Notes: a model not told the origin generated them from the sequence alone. Positions 1 to 6,682 are shown, counted from the first letter of the stretch. The stretch: 6,783 bases of DNA from CAZUCD01 sp964618855 (GCA_964618855.1 CAZUCD010000181.1:1-6783), one strand, 5' to 3'. Made by a program: numbers and translations.

Positions 1-1343
1 GCGCGCGGGCCGGGCGCCGGGCCCCGGCGTCCTCCCCGGAGTAGGCGAGGCTCTGCGCGGTGGGCATGGGCCGAAGGGGCCGCACGGCGGCGAGCGCCTC
101 CTGCGCCGCGCGGAAGAGCGACGGGGGCAGGTCGTCCTCCGTGACCGTCTCCTCTTCGCTCAGCGCGAAGATGCGCTCGATGGCGTTCTGCAGCTCGCGC
201 ACATTGCCAGGCCACGGGTACGACGTGAGCCGGTTCATCGCCTCCGGGCTGATGGCCTTGGGCGCGACGTCGTACTCCTTGGCGTACATGATGACGAAGT
301 GGTTGATGAGCTGCGGGATGTCCTCGGGGCGCTCGCGCAGCGAATCGACGTGGATGTTGACGACGTTGAGGCGGTAGAAGAGGTCCTGGCGGAATGCGGC
401 CTCGCGGACTTCGTATTCGAGGTCGCGGTTCGTCGCGCAGATGAGCCGCACGTTGACGCGGATCGGCTGCGTGTCGCCCACGGGGATGATCTCGTGCTGC
501 TGGATCGCGCGCAGGAGCTTCACCTGGAGGTGCGGGGACATCTCGGAGATTTCATCGAGGAAGAGCGTGCCGTTCTCCGCGGCCTGGAAGAAGCCGATGT
601 GGTCGTTGACGGCCCCGGTGAACGCGCCGCGGCGGTGGCCGAAGAGCTGGGATTCGAGGAGGGTTTCGCTGAGCGCGCCGCAGTTCACCGCGATGAACGG
701 AAACCGCGCGAACGGTCCGCTGTCGTGGATGGCGCGCGCGATCAGTTCCTTGCCAACACCGCTTTCACCCGTGATGAGGACGTTCGAGCGGTTGCGCGCG
801 ACGCTCGAGACCATCTTCAGGATGCCGCGGATCGAGAGGGAGTTTCCGATGATCTCGGAGGATGGCTCGTAGCGCTGGAGCCGCTCGCGCAGGTGGCGGT
901 TCTCGGCGCGCAGGCGGCTCGCCTCGATCGTGCGCGAGAGGACGAGCAGGATCTCGTCCGGGTTGCACGGCTTGATCAGGTAGTCCGCCGCGCCCGCCTT
1001 CATTGCCTCGACAGCGCTCTCCACGGACCCGTGCCCCGTGAGCACGATGACCGGGATCTCCGGGCGTTCGGCGCGCAGGCGCTTGAGGAGCGCCATGCCG
1101 TCGAGCCGCGGCATCTGCAAGTCGGTCACGATGCAGTCGAACGGGGGGACGACCTCGCGGGGCGGCTCGTCGGGCGCGGGCGGTGCAGTCGCGGCCACGA
1201 GGCGCAGCGCCTCCTCCCCGTCGAGGGCGGTCTCGACCGCTTGCCCCTTTCGGGAGATGATGCGGGCGAGGGTCGCGACGAGGTTCTTCTCGTCATCGAC
1301 GACGAGTATGCGGGCGTTGCCGCCGGCGGTCTGGCTATCCATG
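1..1343 (-). CDS. Sigma-54-dependent response regulator, NtrC family (3' end outside window)
   Basis: Two-component regulator that, when phosphorylated, should use ATP hydrolysis to open sigma-54 RNA polymerase promoters. Reading the minus strand from the ATG at 1343 gives 447 codons with no stop before the left edge. The receiver domain (about 11-140) has the acidic pair D16/D17, phospho-acceptor D74, T102 and K124. The AAA+ domain (about 162-407) has Walker A GESGVGKE (192-199), the sigma-54 contact loop GAFTGA (239-244), Walker B LFLDE (260-264), ATNRDL (303-308), arginine-finger region FRQDLFYRLN (317-326) and WPGNVREL (377-384). The C-terminal Fis-type helix-turn-helix is expected beyond the window. 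The start is firm: an in-frame TGA lies just upstream, and AAGGGGA (1354-1360) sits 10 nt before the ATG. The receiver carries a Pro-rich insertion at about 50-68. It lies 92 nt after sua5 on the same strand and may be co-transcribed. The cognate kinase is not visible. Confidence 0.95.
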
Positions 1344-1435
1344 GGCAGAGCGTCCCCTTGTGGGCAGGTGAATGTCCATCATGACCCACGATGCAACATT
1401 CGCGCCCGTGCCCGGCCGCGCGCGCAGGGGCGGGC

Positions 1436-2431
1436 CTATTCCGTCGCGGGCATCGCCGCCCGTGTCAGGCGGTCGCGAACGCCATCCCACTCGCCTCCCT
1501 CCGGGGGGCGCTCGATTCGGATCGAGTCCGCTCCGGTGGCGACGGCCTCGCGCAGCGTCTGGTAGAGGCGGGCGGCCGCGTGGTCGGCCCGGCGCGGCAG
1601 GACGAAAACGCGGCTGGTCCACATCATCGAGCGCTCGCCGAACAGGATGACGCACTCGCCCGGGCGGGGGCGGCTGGAGTGGGTCCACTCCTCCTCCAGC
1701 CAGCCGACGGGAATCGGCGGGGCGTAGTGCCGGCCCAACATGCCGGGCGACTTTGGCGCGTGCTCGATGAGCGGGGAGTGCACCGCGACGGGTCGCCCGA
1801 GGACGCGCGCAAACTCGTCCGCGGAGATCGCGCCGGGGCGCAGCAGCACCGGCTCGCCGCCGGACAGGTCGATGACGCTCGACTCGATGCCCACGCCGCA
1901 CGTGCCGCCGTCCAGGATCGCGGCGACCTCGCGATGGGAAAGGGAGGACTCGACGTCCGAGGCGCGCGTGGGGGAAAGCTCCCCGCTGCGGTTGGCGCTG
2001 GGCGCGGCAAGGGGAAGCCGCGTGGCCTCCAGCAGGGCGCGCGTCACGGGATGGGCGGGGACGCGGAGGGCGATGGTGTCCCCCCCCGCGAGCACCAGCG
2101 GCGAGATGCCAATGGGACCGCGGACGACGACGGTGGCGGGGCCCGGCCAGAAGACCTCCGCGATCCGGTGCGCATCCTCCGTCCACGACCCGACCCAGCG
2201 CATCGCCTCGACCTCGTTGGCGACGTGCACGATGAGCGGGTTGCTTGTGGGGCGGCCCTTCGCGGCAAAGACGCGCGCTGCGGCGTCGTCGCTGTCCGCG
2301 CGCGCCGCAAGGCCGTACACCGTCTCGGTCGGGATCGCGACGAGGAGCCCCGCGCGCAGCAGGTCCGCCGCACGCGCGACCGCGGGGTCCGCGGGCACGG
2401 GGGAGGTCGGGGTCAGGATCGTGTGCGGCAA
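1436..2431 (-). CDS. L-threonylcarbamoyladenylate synthase, Sua5/YrdC/YwlC type
   Basis: Cytoplasmic enzyme making threonylcarbamoyl-AMP from threonine, bicarbonate and ATP, the first step of the t6A37 modification of ANN-decoding tRNAs. From a TTG at 2431 the protein is 331 aa, a normal length for the two-domain Sua5 form rather than the short TsaC form. The YrdC domain shows PTETVYGL (34-41), KGRP (58-61), PSANRSG (144-150), SSVIDL (184-189) and LRPG (197-200). The Sua5 signature linker SPGMLGRHYAPP (228-239) leads to a C-terminal Sua5 domain (about 242-331). An ATG at 2557 in the same frame would add 42 residues that do not resemble the family and has no useful ribosome site. AAGGAAG (2439-2445) lies 7 nt before the TTG, so TTG is preferred. 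It is followed by the response regulator and is divergent from the plus-strand genes. Confidence 0.95.
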   Translation of the reverse strand: MPHTILTPTSPVPADPAVARAADLLRAGLLVAIPTETVYGLAARADSDDAAARVFAAKGRPTSNPLIVHVANEVEAMRWVGSWTEDAHRIAEVFWPGPATVVVRGPIGISPLVLAGGDTIALRVPAHPVTRALLEATRLPLAAPSANRSGELSPTRASDVESSLSHREVAAILDGGTCGVGIESSVIDLSGGEPVLLRPGAISADEFARVLGRPVAVHSPLIEHAPKSPGMLGRHYAPPIPVGWLEEEWTHSSRPRPGECVILFGERSMMWTSRVFVLPRRADHAAARLYQTLREAVATGADSIRIERPPEGGEWDGVRDRLTRAAMPATE

Positions 2432-2438
2432 CTCAGGG

Positions 2439-2445
2439 CTTCCTT
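2439..2445 (-). promoter_or_regulatory. Ribosome binding site deciding the TTG start of the Sua5 gene
   Basis: On the minus strand this reads AAGGAAG, 7 nt before the TTG at 2431. Recognisable Sua5 sequence begins within about 15 codons of this TTG. This site argues against the in-frame ATG at 2557. Confidence 0.6.
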
Positions 2446-2455
2446 CGCGGATTCT

Positions 2456-2487
2456 ATTGTAGCGACAAGTCTGACGCCGGTGCTCAA
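2456..2487 (-). promoter_or_regulatory. Possible weak sigma-70 promoter for the Sua5 gene
   Basis: The minus strand has TACAAT at 2461-2456, close to the -10 consensus, 24 nt before the TTG start. The best -35 candidate is TTGAGC (2487-2482), but the spacer is 20 nt, longer than the usual 16-18. A short inverted repeat CACTC-CA-GAGTG (2497-2508) lies just upstream and could be an operator, though it is short enough to be chance. The -10 is plausible and the -35 is weak. Confidence 0.3.
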
Positions 2488-2863
2488 CTCTATTCCCACT
2501 CCAGAGTGTCGAACGATTCACGAGACGGATGCAGCACGCGCGACGACCGCCCTTCAAGCTTCGATGCTCGGCCCAATTGCTCGTCCTCCCGAATACATTC
2601 TAGCCCCGCCCCAAGAGGAGGCACCAACCTGTTTGCTGGCGAGTTTCCGGCAGCCCACCAACTGGACTCCCGGACCCACCGGCAGACGTGCCACCGACCT
2701 GAGTTTTGCCCCAGTTCTTAAGTTCATGTTCCTCAGTCCAGACTTGAAGAGGCCAGCAGTTCTGAAGCCTGCCCTTGGTGCGGCGACCCAAGAAATTGTC
2801 GTTGCGCAGCATGGCCGACACCGAGAGAATGTCGCCACGATTTACACCAATTCCCATTCTGTC

Positions 2864-2870
2864 GGAGGAA
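2864..2870 (+). promoter_or_regulatory. Strong ribosome binding site for the aromatic-rich secreted protein
   Basis: GGAGGAA lies 5 nt before the ATG at 2876. It is the best Shine-Dalgarno match in the window and fixes the start of a gene whose frame is open far upstream. Confidence 0.75.
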
Positions 2871-2875
2871 GAACC

Positions 2876-3355
2876 ATGCGCAATCCGAGCATCGGAAGCA
2901 GGTTCGCTGCGGGTTTCATGGCATTCTGTTTGGTCGCGGGCGTTGACCTCGCGACCGCGAGCGGGACATCAACTGGAAGGGACGCGGCGATTCGGACCCT
3001 GAACATGGGGAACGCTTCGGAACTGGCGGCGGGAGGAAGTGAAACGGCGGCCCGCGGCGGGTACTCGGGATACCACCTCGGGGGGACCATCTGCCTCGAT
3101 GTCGTGCCCTATGACTTCCACCCGTATGGATACGCCATGTGGGGTTGGAACGGGCGCAACTGGGAGTTCTGGTGGTGGAGCGGTTGGCGTACGTCTGCAT
3201 ACGGCGGCGACGTCACGTGGCTTCGAGTCGCTGCCCCCAGCACGTGCGTCATTCTCGGGGGCTACGGGTGGAGCCAGCAGTACAACCGCAGCTACGACCG
3301 CAACGGTGCCTACGGCTGCTACGGAAACGGCTGGGCTTGGCAAGGGGTCGGTTGA
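2876..3355 (+). CDS. Predicted exported Trp/Tyr/Gly-rich protein of unknown function
   Basis: A 159-aa protein that I do not recognise as a known family. The N-terminus is a typical Sec signal: MRNPSIGSRF, a hydrophobic stretch at about 11-25, and a likely signal peptidase I site near 27-29 (ATA or TAS). The only cysteine there, C18, has no lipobox, so a lipoprotein is unlikely. Residues about 30-60 are Ala/Gly/Ser/Thr-rich and probably flexible. The mature part (about 61-159) is dominated by aromatics and Gly: 11 Trp and 11 Tyr overall, with seven Trp in residues 89-104, including WWW at 99-101. Three cysteines remain (73, 124, 148), so at most one disulfide forms within a monomer. Start: ATG with GGAGGAA 5 nt upstream. 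It is the first plus-strand gene after the divergent region and is followed by a terminator-like hairpin, suggesting its own transcript. Small carbohydrate-binding, adhesive or cell-surface structural roles are possible but unproven. Confidence 0.85.
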   Translation: MRNPSIGSRFAAGFMAFCLVAGVDLATASGTSTGRDAAIRTLNMGNASELAAGGSETAARGGYSGYHLGGTICLDVVPYDFHPYGYAMWGWNGRNWEFWWWSGWRTSAYGGDVTWLRVAAPSTCVILGGYGWSQQYNRSYDRNGAYGCYGNGWAWQGVG

Positions 3356-3398
3356 GCCCGTATCAGACCTGCCGGCCTGCACGGAGGCATGCATGATC

Positions 3399-3442
3399 CA
3401 GCCCCGGCGTCGTCGCTCAGCGAGGCGCCGGGGTTGAGTTTG
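3399..3442 (+). terminator. Terminator-like hairpin after the aromatic-rich protein gene
   Basis: CAGCCCCGGCG (3399-3409) pairs with CGCCGGGGTTG (3426-3436) over 11 bp with one G-T pair. Inside is a further short TCGC/GCGA stem. The 3' side continues AGTTTGTC, a broken T-run, so intrinsic termination is plausible but not textbook. It begins 43 nt after the TGA at 3355 and would separate that gene from the membrane-protein/glycosyltransferase pair. Confidence 0.55.
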
Positions 3443-3486
3443 TCGAGCCCATTGCCGCAACCCACGTGGCCGGGACTCGGCGATTG

Positions 3487-3555
3487 ATGTGCGAGGAGTG
3501 GAGGGGGGAAGCGGTTCTGGGCAGCCGTTACAAGGACTCAAGCGACGCAGCATGA
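3487..3555 (+). other. Possible 22-codon upstream open reading frame
   Basis: An ATG at 3487 opens a 22-codon frame (MCEEWRGEAVLGSRYKDSSD then AA) whose TGA (3553-3555) overlaps the ATG at 3552 as ATGA. The same overlap geometry couples the next two genes. There is no strong Shine-Dalgarno before 3487. It may be chance, or a leader whose translation delivers ribosomes to the poorly marked 3552 start. Confidence 0.15.
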
Positions 3556-4397
3556 GAACCCATAGGCAGTACCTCATCCCCGTAATCGTCGGGATCGTCG
3601 TTGCGCTCGCTTTTGTGGCCATCCGGCGGCGCGAAGCGATGGTCCTCTCGCCCGCGGGCCAAGCCAACGCGGCGGCACTCCTCCCGGCCACTCCAGGGAT
3701 CGCACCGGCAGTGGCCGATCCGCATGCGACAGGCACGCAAGTCAAGTCACAGGGGACGCATCTCGCCGACTCGACGGGCGCCCGACTGGGCGTCGGCAAC
3801 CAGCCCGCGCGACCCCCTGCGACTCCGGCGGCGACGCATGAAGTTGTCATTCAAGGACTCATTCGCATCGAGGAACCGGAACAGAAGGAGGAGTTTCCAG
3901 CTGGAATCAGCCCGTTCGGCCTCCGCGAGATGACCGGTTCGGCGGAGGCAGCACTGCATTCTGTTCTCGTCGAAGCCACGACGGGCGAAGTCTCGCAAGT
4001 GGACGAAGGAGGAGCCTTTAGGATGGTGGTTCGCTTGCCGGTGGGCCAGGAACAGGTCGCCTTGCGATTCACGAGTCCCTTTCTGATCTACGGGGAACAT
4101 CCGGGAGACACCATGCCTGTGCTGATACCGGTCGGGGCGTCTACCGTCGATATCGAGGTCTTCATGCGGCTTGGCATGACTTTCCAGCCGATGTTCGACG
4201 GTAGGCCCATCACCCCGGATGACATGTCGAATCCGGAGGTTCAACGAGCCTTCTTCGAGCAATCTGCGGCCTTCATTGACCGCTACTTTCCACATTCAGG
4301 CAACGGGGAGCGGGGGACTTCGGATCCGGTCGAGCTGACCATTCCAGCGCCTGGTGGCTTCCCGCCCGGGAGGTTTGGCGGTCCGCCAAAACCATGA
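3552..4397 (+). CDS. Single-pass membrane-anchored protein with probable beta-sandwich domain
   Basis: A 281-aa protein with no family I can name confidently. MRTHRQY is followed by one hydrophobic helix (about 8-24) and RRRE, the pattern of an uncleaved anchor. An Ala/Pro/Thr-rich linker runs from about 31 to 97. Residues about 97-206 alternate beta-like strands with a G-D/E-G-G-F style turn (VSQVDEGGAFRMVVRLPVG, 147-165). This resembles carboxypeptidase-regulatory-like or Ig-like folds, but is judged by eye only. The tail (265-281) is Gly/Pro-rich. There are no cysteines and no visible catalytic motif. The start is uncertain: the ATG at 3552 begins just before the helix, with AAGGA (3532-3536) rather far upstream, while an in-frame GTG at 3489 would add 21 residues. 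The stop overlaps the next start by ATGA (4394-4397), so it is very likely co-translated with the glycosyltransferase. Topology after the anchor cannot be fixed, but the linker and fold suggest the periplasm. Confidence 0.85.
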   Translation: MRTHRQYLIPVIVGIVVALAFVAIRRREAMVLSPAGQANAAALLPATPGIAPAVADPHATGTQVKSQGTHLADSTGARLGVGNQPARPPATPAATHEVVIQGLIRIEEPEQKEEFPAGISPFGLREMTGSAEAALHSVLVEATTGEVSQVDEGGAFRMVVRLPVGQEQVALRFTSPFLIYGEHPGDTMPVLIPVGASTVDIEVFMRLGMTFQPMFDGRPITPDDMSNPEVQRAFFEQSAAFIDRYFPHSGNGERGTSDPVELTIPAPGGFPPGRFGGPPKP

Positions 4398-6586
4398 GAA
4401 TCCTGCTCGTCGCCACGGAGTCGTTCCTGACCTCGGGGGCCGGTATCGCCACCTACACCCAACAGGCCGTGTCCGCACACCTGGCTGCTGGAAACACCAT
4501 CCACCTTCTGGTCGTCAACCGCGAGGACGCACCTGTCCGGCCCTTCCAGCATGAACGGTTTAGCACGACAGTCGTCACCCGGGGGGAGTTGGAGGAAGCT
4601 TCGAAGCGATCCGCCTGCGCGAATGGAGAGTACAACACTTCGATCCACCTGACCGACAGGGTGCGGACCATCCTGTCTCAGGAGCACATCGACCTCATCG
4701 AGACGCAGGACTATCTGGCGCCGCTTCACCATGCCATCTTCCTCAAACGATCAGGGCATTTTCCGGAGTGTCCCCCAATCATCGTGTTCGGGCATGGAAT
4801 GACGCGTTTCTTTTACTCTGCGCTCGGGGTCTTTCCCTCGGAACCAGAGTTGAGGGTCCAACTCGCGGAGCAGCAGCAGGCGGAGTTTGCCGACCTGTTC
4901 ATCGCACCTTCAGAGTTCTACGCCGGGGTCCTGCGGCGAGACCTGCGAAGGTCCGAGCATGTCCGAGTCATTCGAGAGCCATGGAGCCAGCCGGAACGGA
5001 ACCCTCCAAGGGGACGGGGAGGGCGCGTCTGCCATCTAGGGCGGGTCTCGCACGGAAAGGGTGCCGACCTCGTAGTCTACGCCGCCAACTCGATGCGTCC
5101 CTATTGGCCTCTGGAGGCGATTCGGTTCATCGGTGGAGTTGTTCCCGGTTCTTTTCGATTCAAGGACTACAGGGAACAACTAACCCGGCGTTTGCATCCC
5201 GATCTACGGGACAGGATTGAGTTCCTGGGGGCCCTGCCGCGCGAGGATGCGATTCGCGAGGTCGGATCCTGCCACCTGCACGCCAACTTTTCCCGCTTCG
5301 AGACCTTCTCCTATGCGCAACTCGAGTCGATCTCACAAGGGGTCGCTCCCCTCGTGCTGGAAGACTCTGCGATGGCGGAGTTCATTCCCCCCGTCCTGCG
5401 CGCTGGCGTTCTCACGCATCGGGACTTTGACTCCGGGGACTTCCGACGGGTGCTTGAATTCTGGATGGACTCCCCCGGGAGTGAGGGGCGGATGCACGAC
5501 TTGCGCGAACATGTGGCCGCCCTCTGTTCCCCCGAGAAGTTCGCTGCCGACTACTCGCGCATGGTCGAGGGACTTCTCGGCAGGACTGTGGCAAGCACCC
5601 GGCCTGCGGCCAGGTTCCGTGGGACGGACACCACGGTTATCATCTCCTGCCACAATGATGGCAGACTATTGCGCGGTGCCGTCGGGTCCGTCCAGGCTCA
5701 GGACGAACCCGTGGCGGAGATCGTAGTGTTTGACGACGGTTCGCATCTGGAAGAACACCACGACATCCTGAGTGAGCTGGAGGGCGCGGGCGCGATCCGC
5801 CTCATTCGGAGCACGAACGTCGGCCTGGTTGCCGCCCGCCAAAGACTGGTCGAGGCAGCGCGCACGCCTTTCGTCACATTCCTCGATGCCGACGACCGTC
5901 TTTCGCCAAACTTCGTCTCGACCTTGCTTCACACTCTGAACACGCACTCGGATGCGGACGCAGTGATTCCCTACCGGCGCAACTTTGGATCAAACCAAGA
6001 TCTCGTGACCGACCATCCTCTCGGGACGGCGTATCATTGGGCGTTCAGCGAGTACCGGATGACCTCCCTCTTGCGGCGAGAGTCGGCAGTCAAGCTGGGA
6101 TTTCCTTATCTCATGAAGGAGGATGGGGCGGACGACTGGTACTTCTGGCTGCGGTTCGCTGCGCATGGCTACAGGGCCGAGTTGTGCCCCATCGCCGTGT
6201 TCGAGTATGCGTTCCACGAGGGAAGCATGACCTGGCCCTGGTCGGAGGGACAGGCCGCCACGTCGTCCATGTGGAGACGACGAGTCCTTGGTGAGGCGGC
6301 GGCGAACAACGTGGACCTCCTGCCAATCTGCCGACTGCTCGAAGAGGCACACAGTGCGCGCTACTATGATTCGATCAGAGTCAGGGGAAACAGTGCGGAT
6401 GCCGCCCTCGTCAGGGGGCTTCTCGAAAGCAAGTGGCTTGCGCTGGGCACAATCCTGGGTCAGGCGGCGCCATTGCGCAGGGCACTGGAGGATCCCATAG
6501 TGAATGCAGACCAGTTGCGCGCACACCTGCGGCAGAGCCGTTGGATGCAAATGGGGCGGCGATTCGGCCTCGGCTTGGAGGCTTGA
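4394..6586 (+). CDS. Two-domain glycosyltransferase: GT-B (GT4-like) fused to GT-A (GT2-like)
   Basis: A 730-aa cytoplasmic or membrane-associated enzyme expected to add two sugars to a surface glycan or to a protein or lipid acceptor. The N-terminal half (1 to about 395) is GT4-like. It has the glycine loop GAGIATY (15-21), donor-binding GRVSHGKGADLVV (216-228) with R217 and K222, FLGALPRED (277-285), and the EX7E pair E303/E311 in SRFETFSYAQLES (300-312). The C-terminal half (about 412-610) is GT2-like. It has TVIISCHNDG (414-423), VVFDDGS (444-450), the DXD-type metal site DADD (498-501) and the acceptor-base region EDGADDWYFWLR (576-587). Residues about 611-730 are helical-looking and unassigned. 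GT4 enzymes are normally retaining and GT2 inverting. No transmembrane segment is evident. It overlaps the upstream membrane-protein gene by ATGA, and no other polysaccharide genes are in view. Donor and acceptor sugars cannot be read from sequence. Confidence 0.93.
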   Translation: MRILLVATESFLTSGAGIATYTQQAVSAHLAAGNTIHLLVVNREDAPVRPFQHERFSTTVVTRGELEEASKRSACANGEYNTSIHLTDRVRTILSQEHIDLIETQDYLAPLHHAIFLKRSGHFPECPPIIVFGHGMTRFFYSALGVFPSEPELRVQLAEQQQAEFADLFIAPSEFYAGVLRRDLRRSEHVRVIREPWSQPERNPPRGRGGRVCHLGRVSHGKGADLVVYAANSMRPYWPLEAIRFIGGVVPGSFRFKDYREQLTRRLHPDLRDRIEFLGALPREDAIREVGSCHLHANFSRFETFSYAQLESISQGVAPLVLEDSAMAEFIPPVLRAGVLTHRDFDSGDFRRVLEFWMDSPGSEGRMHDLREHVAALCSPEKFAADYSRMVEGLLGRTVASTRPAARFRGTDTTVIISCHNDGRLLRGAVGSVQAQDEPVAEIVVFDDGSHLEEHHDILSELEGAGAIRLIRSTNVGLVAARQRLVEAARTPFVTFLDADDRLSPNFVSTLLHTLNTHSDADAVIPYRRNFGSNQDLVTDHPLGTAYHWAFSEYRMTSLLRRESAVKLGFPYLMKEDGADDWYFWLRFAAHGYRAELCPIAVFEYAFHEGSMTWPWSEGQAATSSMWRRRVLGEAAANNVDLLPICRLLEEAHSARYYDSIRVRGNSADAALVRGLLESKWLALGTILGQAAPLRRALEDPIVNADQLRAHLRQSRWMQMGRRFGLGLEA

Positions 6587-6592
6587 AGGGAC

Positions 6593-6645
6593 CGAGCCGC
6601 AACCAAACGCACCCAATCCCCCTTGCGGCTTGGGTGCCCGGCTCG
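6593..6645 (+). promoter_or_regulatory. Overlapping, mutually exclusive hairpins after the glycosyltransferase gene
   Basis: Structure 1: CGAGCCG (6593-6599) pairs with CGGCTCG (6639-6645) around an inner stem GCACCCAA (6609-6616)/TTGGGTGC (6630-6637). Structure 2: AGCCGCAA (6595-6602) pairs with TTGCGGCT (6623-6630). The two share bases and cannot both form. The gap to the next start is only 38 nt after the structure. There is no T-run, so a simple intrinsic terminator is not well supported. It could be a Rho-related 3' end, an RNA stability element or a switch before the next gene. Confidence 0.45.
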
Positions 6646-6671
6646 TGGAACCTGCGGCAATCGCTCACCCT

Positions 6672-6677
6672 GGGGGA
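6672..6677 (+). promoter_or_regulatory. Ribosome binding site of the partial gene at the right edge
   Basis: GGGGGA lies 5 nt before the ATG at 6683. It is a moderate Shine-Dalgarno match at ideal spacing and supports calling the short open frame that follows as a real gene start. Confidence 0.4.
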
Positions 6678-6682
6678 ACGCC

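Larger units (their letters stand above)
2432..2875. other. Divergent intergenic region, 444 nt, no supported gene
   Basis: This separates the minus-strand Sua5 gene from the plus-strand aromatic-rich secreted-protein gene. Base composition is visibly less GC-rich than the flanking Sua5 gene. Open frames cross it on both strands, including a plus frame continuous with the next gene and minus frames at 2554-2838 and 2600-2857. None shows a recognisable domain or a convincing ribosome site. Control elements for both directions must lie here, but apart from the weak Sua5 -10 no clear sigma-70 or sigma-54 (GG-N10-GC type) promoter could be named. A small RNA cannot be excluded by eye. Confidence 0.6.

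Noticed and set aside
299..1384. 361-codon plus-strand frame opposite the response regulator
   Set aside because: The minus strand encodes all hallmark residues of an NtrC-family regulator. The plus frame is Arg/Asp/Ala-rich complement noise.
1404..1435. GC-rich hairpin between the Sua5 and response-regulator genes as a terminator
   Set aside because: The stem (GCCCG/CGGGC plus a few pairs across a bulge) is imperfect and no T-run follows on the minus strand, so it does not argue against co-transcription.
2554..2857. Two overlapping minus-strand frames (94 and 85 codons) in the intergenic region
   Set aside because: There is no ribosome site, domain or neighbour support. A small gene cannot be strictly excluded but is not supported.
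2996..3034. SELAAGG (residues 48-54) in the exported protein as a double-glycine RiPP leader
   Set aside because: The protein has a normal Sec signal at its N-terminus, the motif lacks the usual leader residues, and no peptidase-transporter or modifying enzyme is nearby.
1391..3355. A very long plus-strand open frame reading into the aromatic-rich protein
   Set aside because: It is antisense to the well-supported Sua5 gene, its sequence up to 2875 is Arg/Ala/Gly-rich noise typical of high-GC shadow frames, and GGAGGAA plus a signal peptide place the real start at 2876.
3462..3469. CCACGTGG palindrome upstream of the membrane-protein gene as an operator
   Set aside because: A single 8-bp palindrome is expected by chance in GC-rich DNA and has no second copy or promoter beside it.
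2969..3850. 293-codon minus-strand frame
   Set aside because: It runs antisense to the exported protein and membrane-protein genes, shows no domain, and is best explained as a GC-rich shadow.
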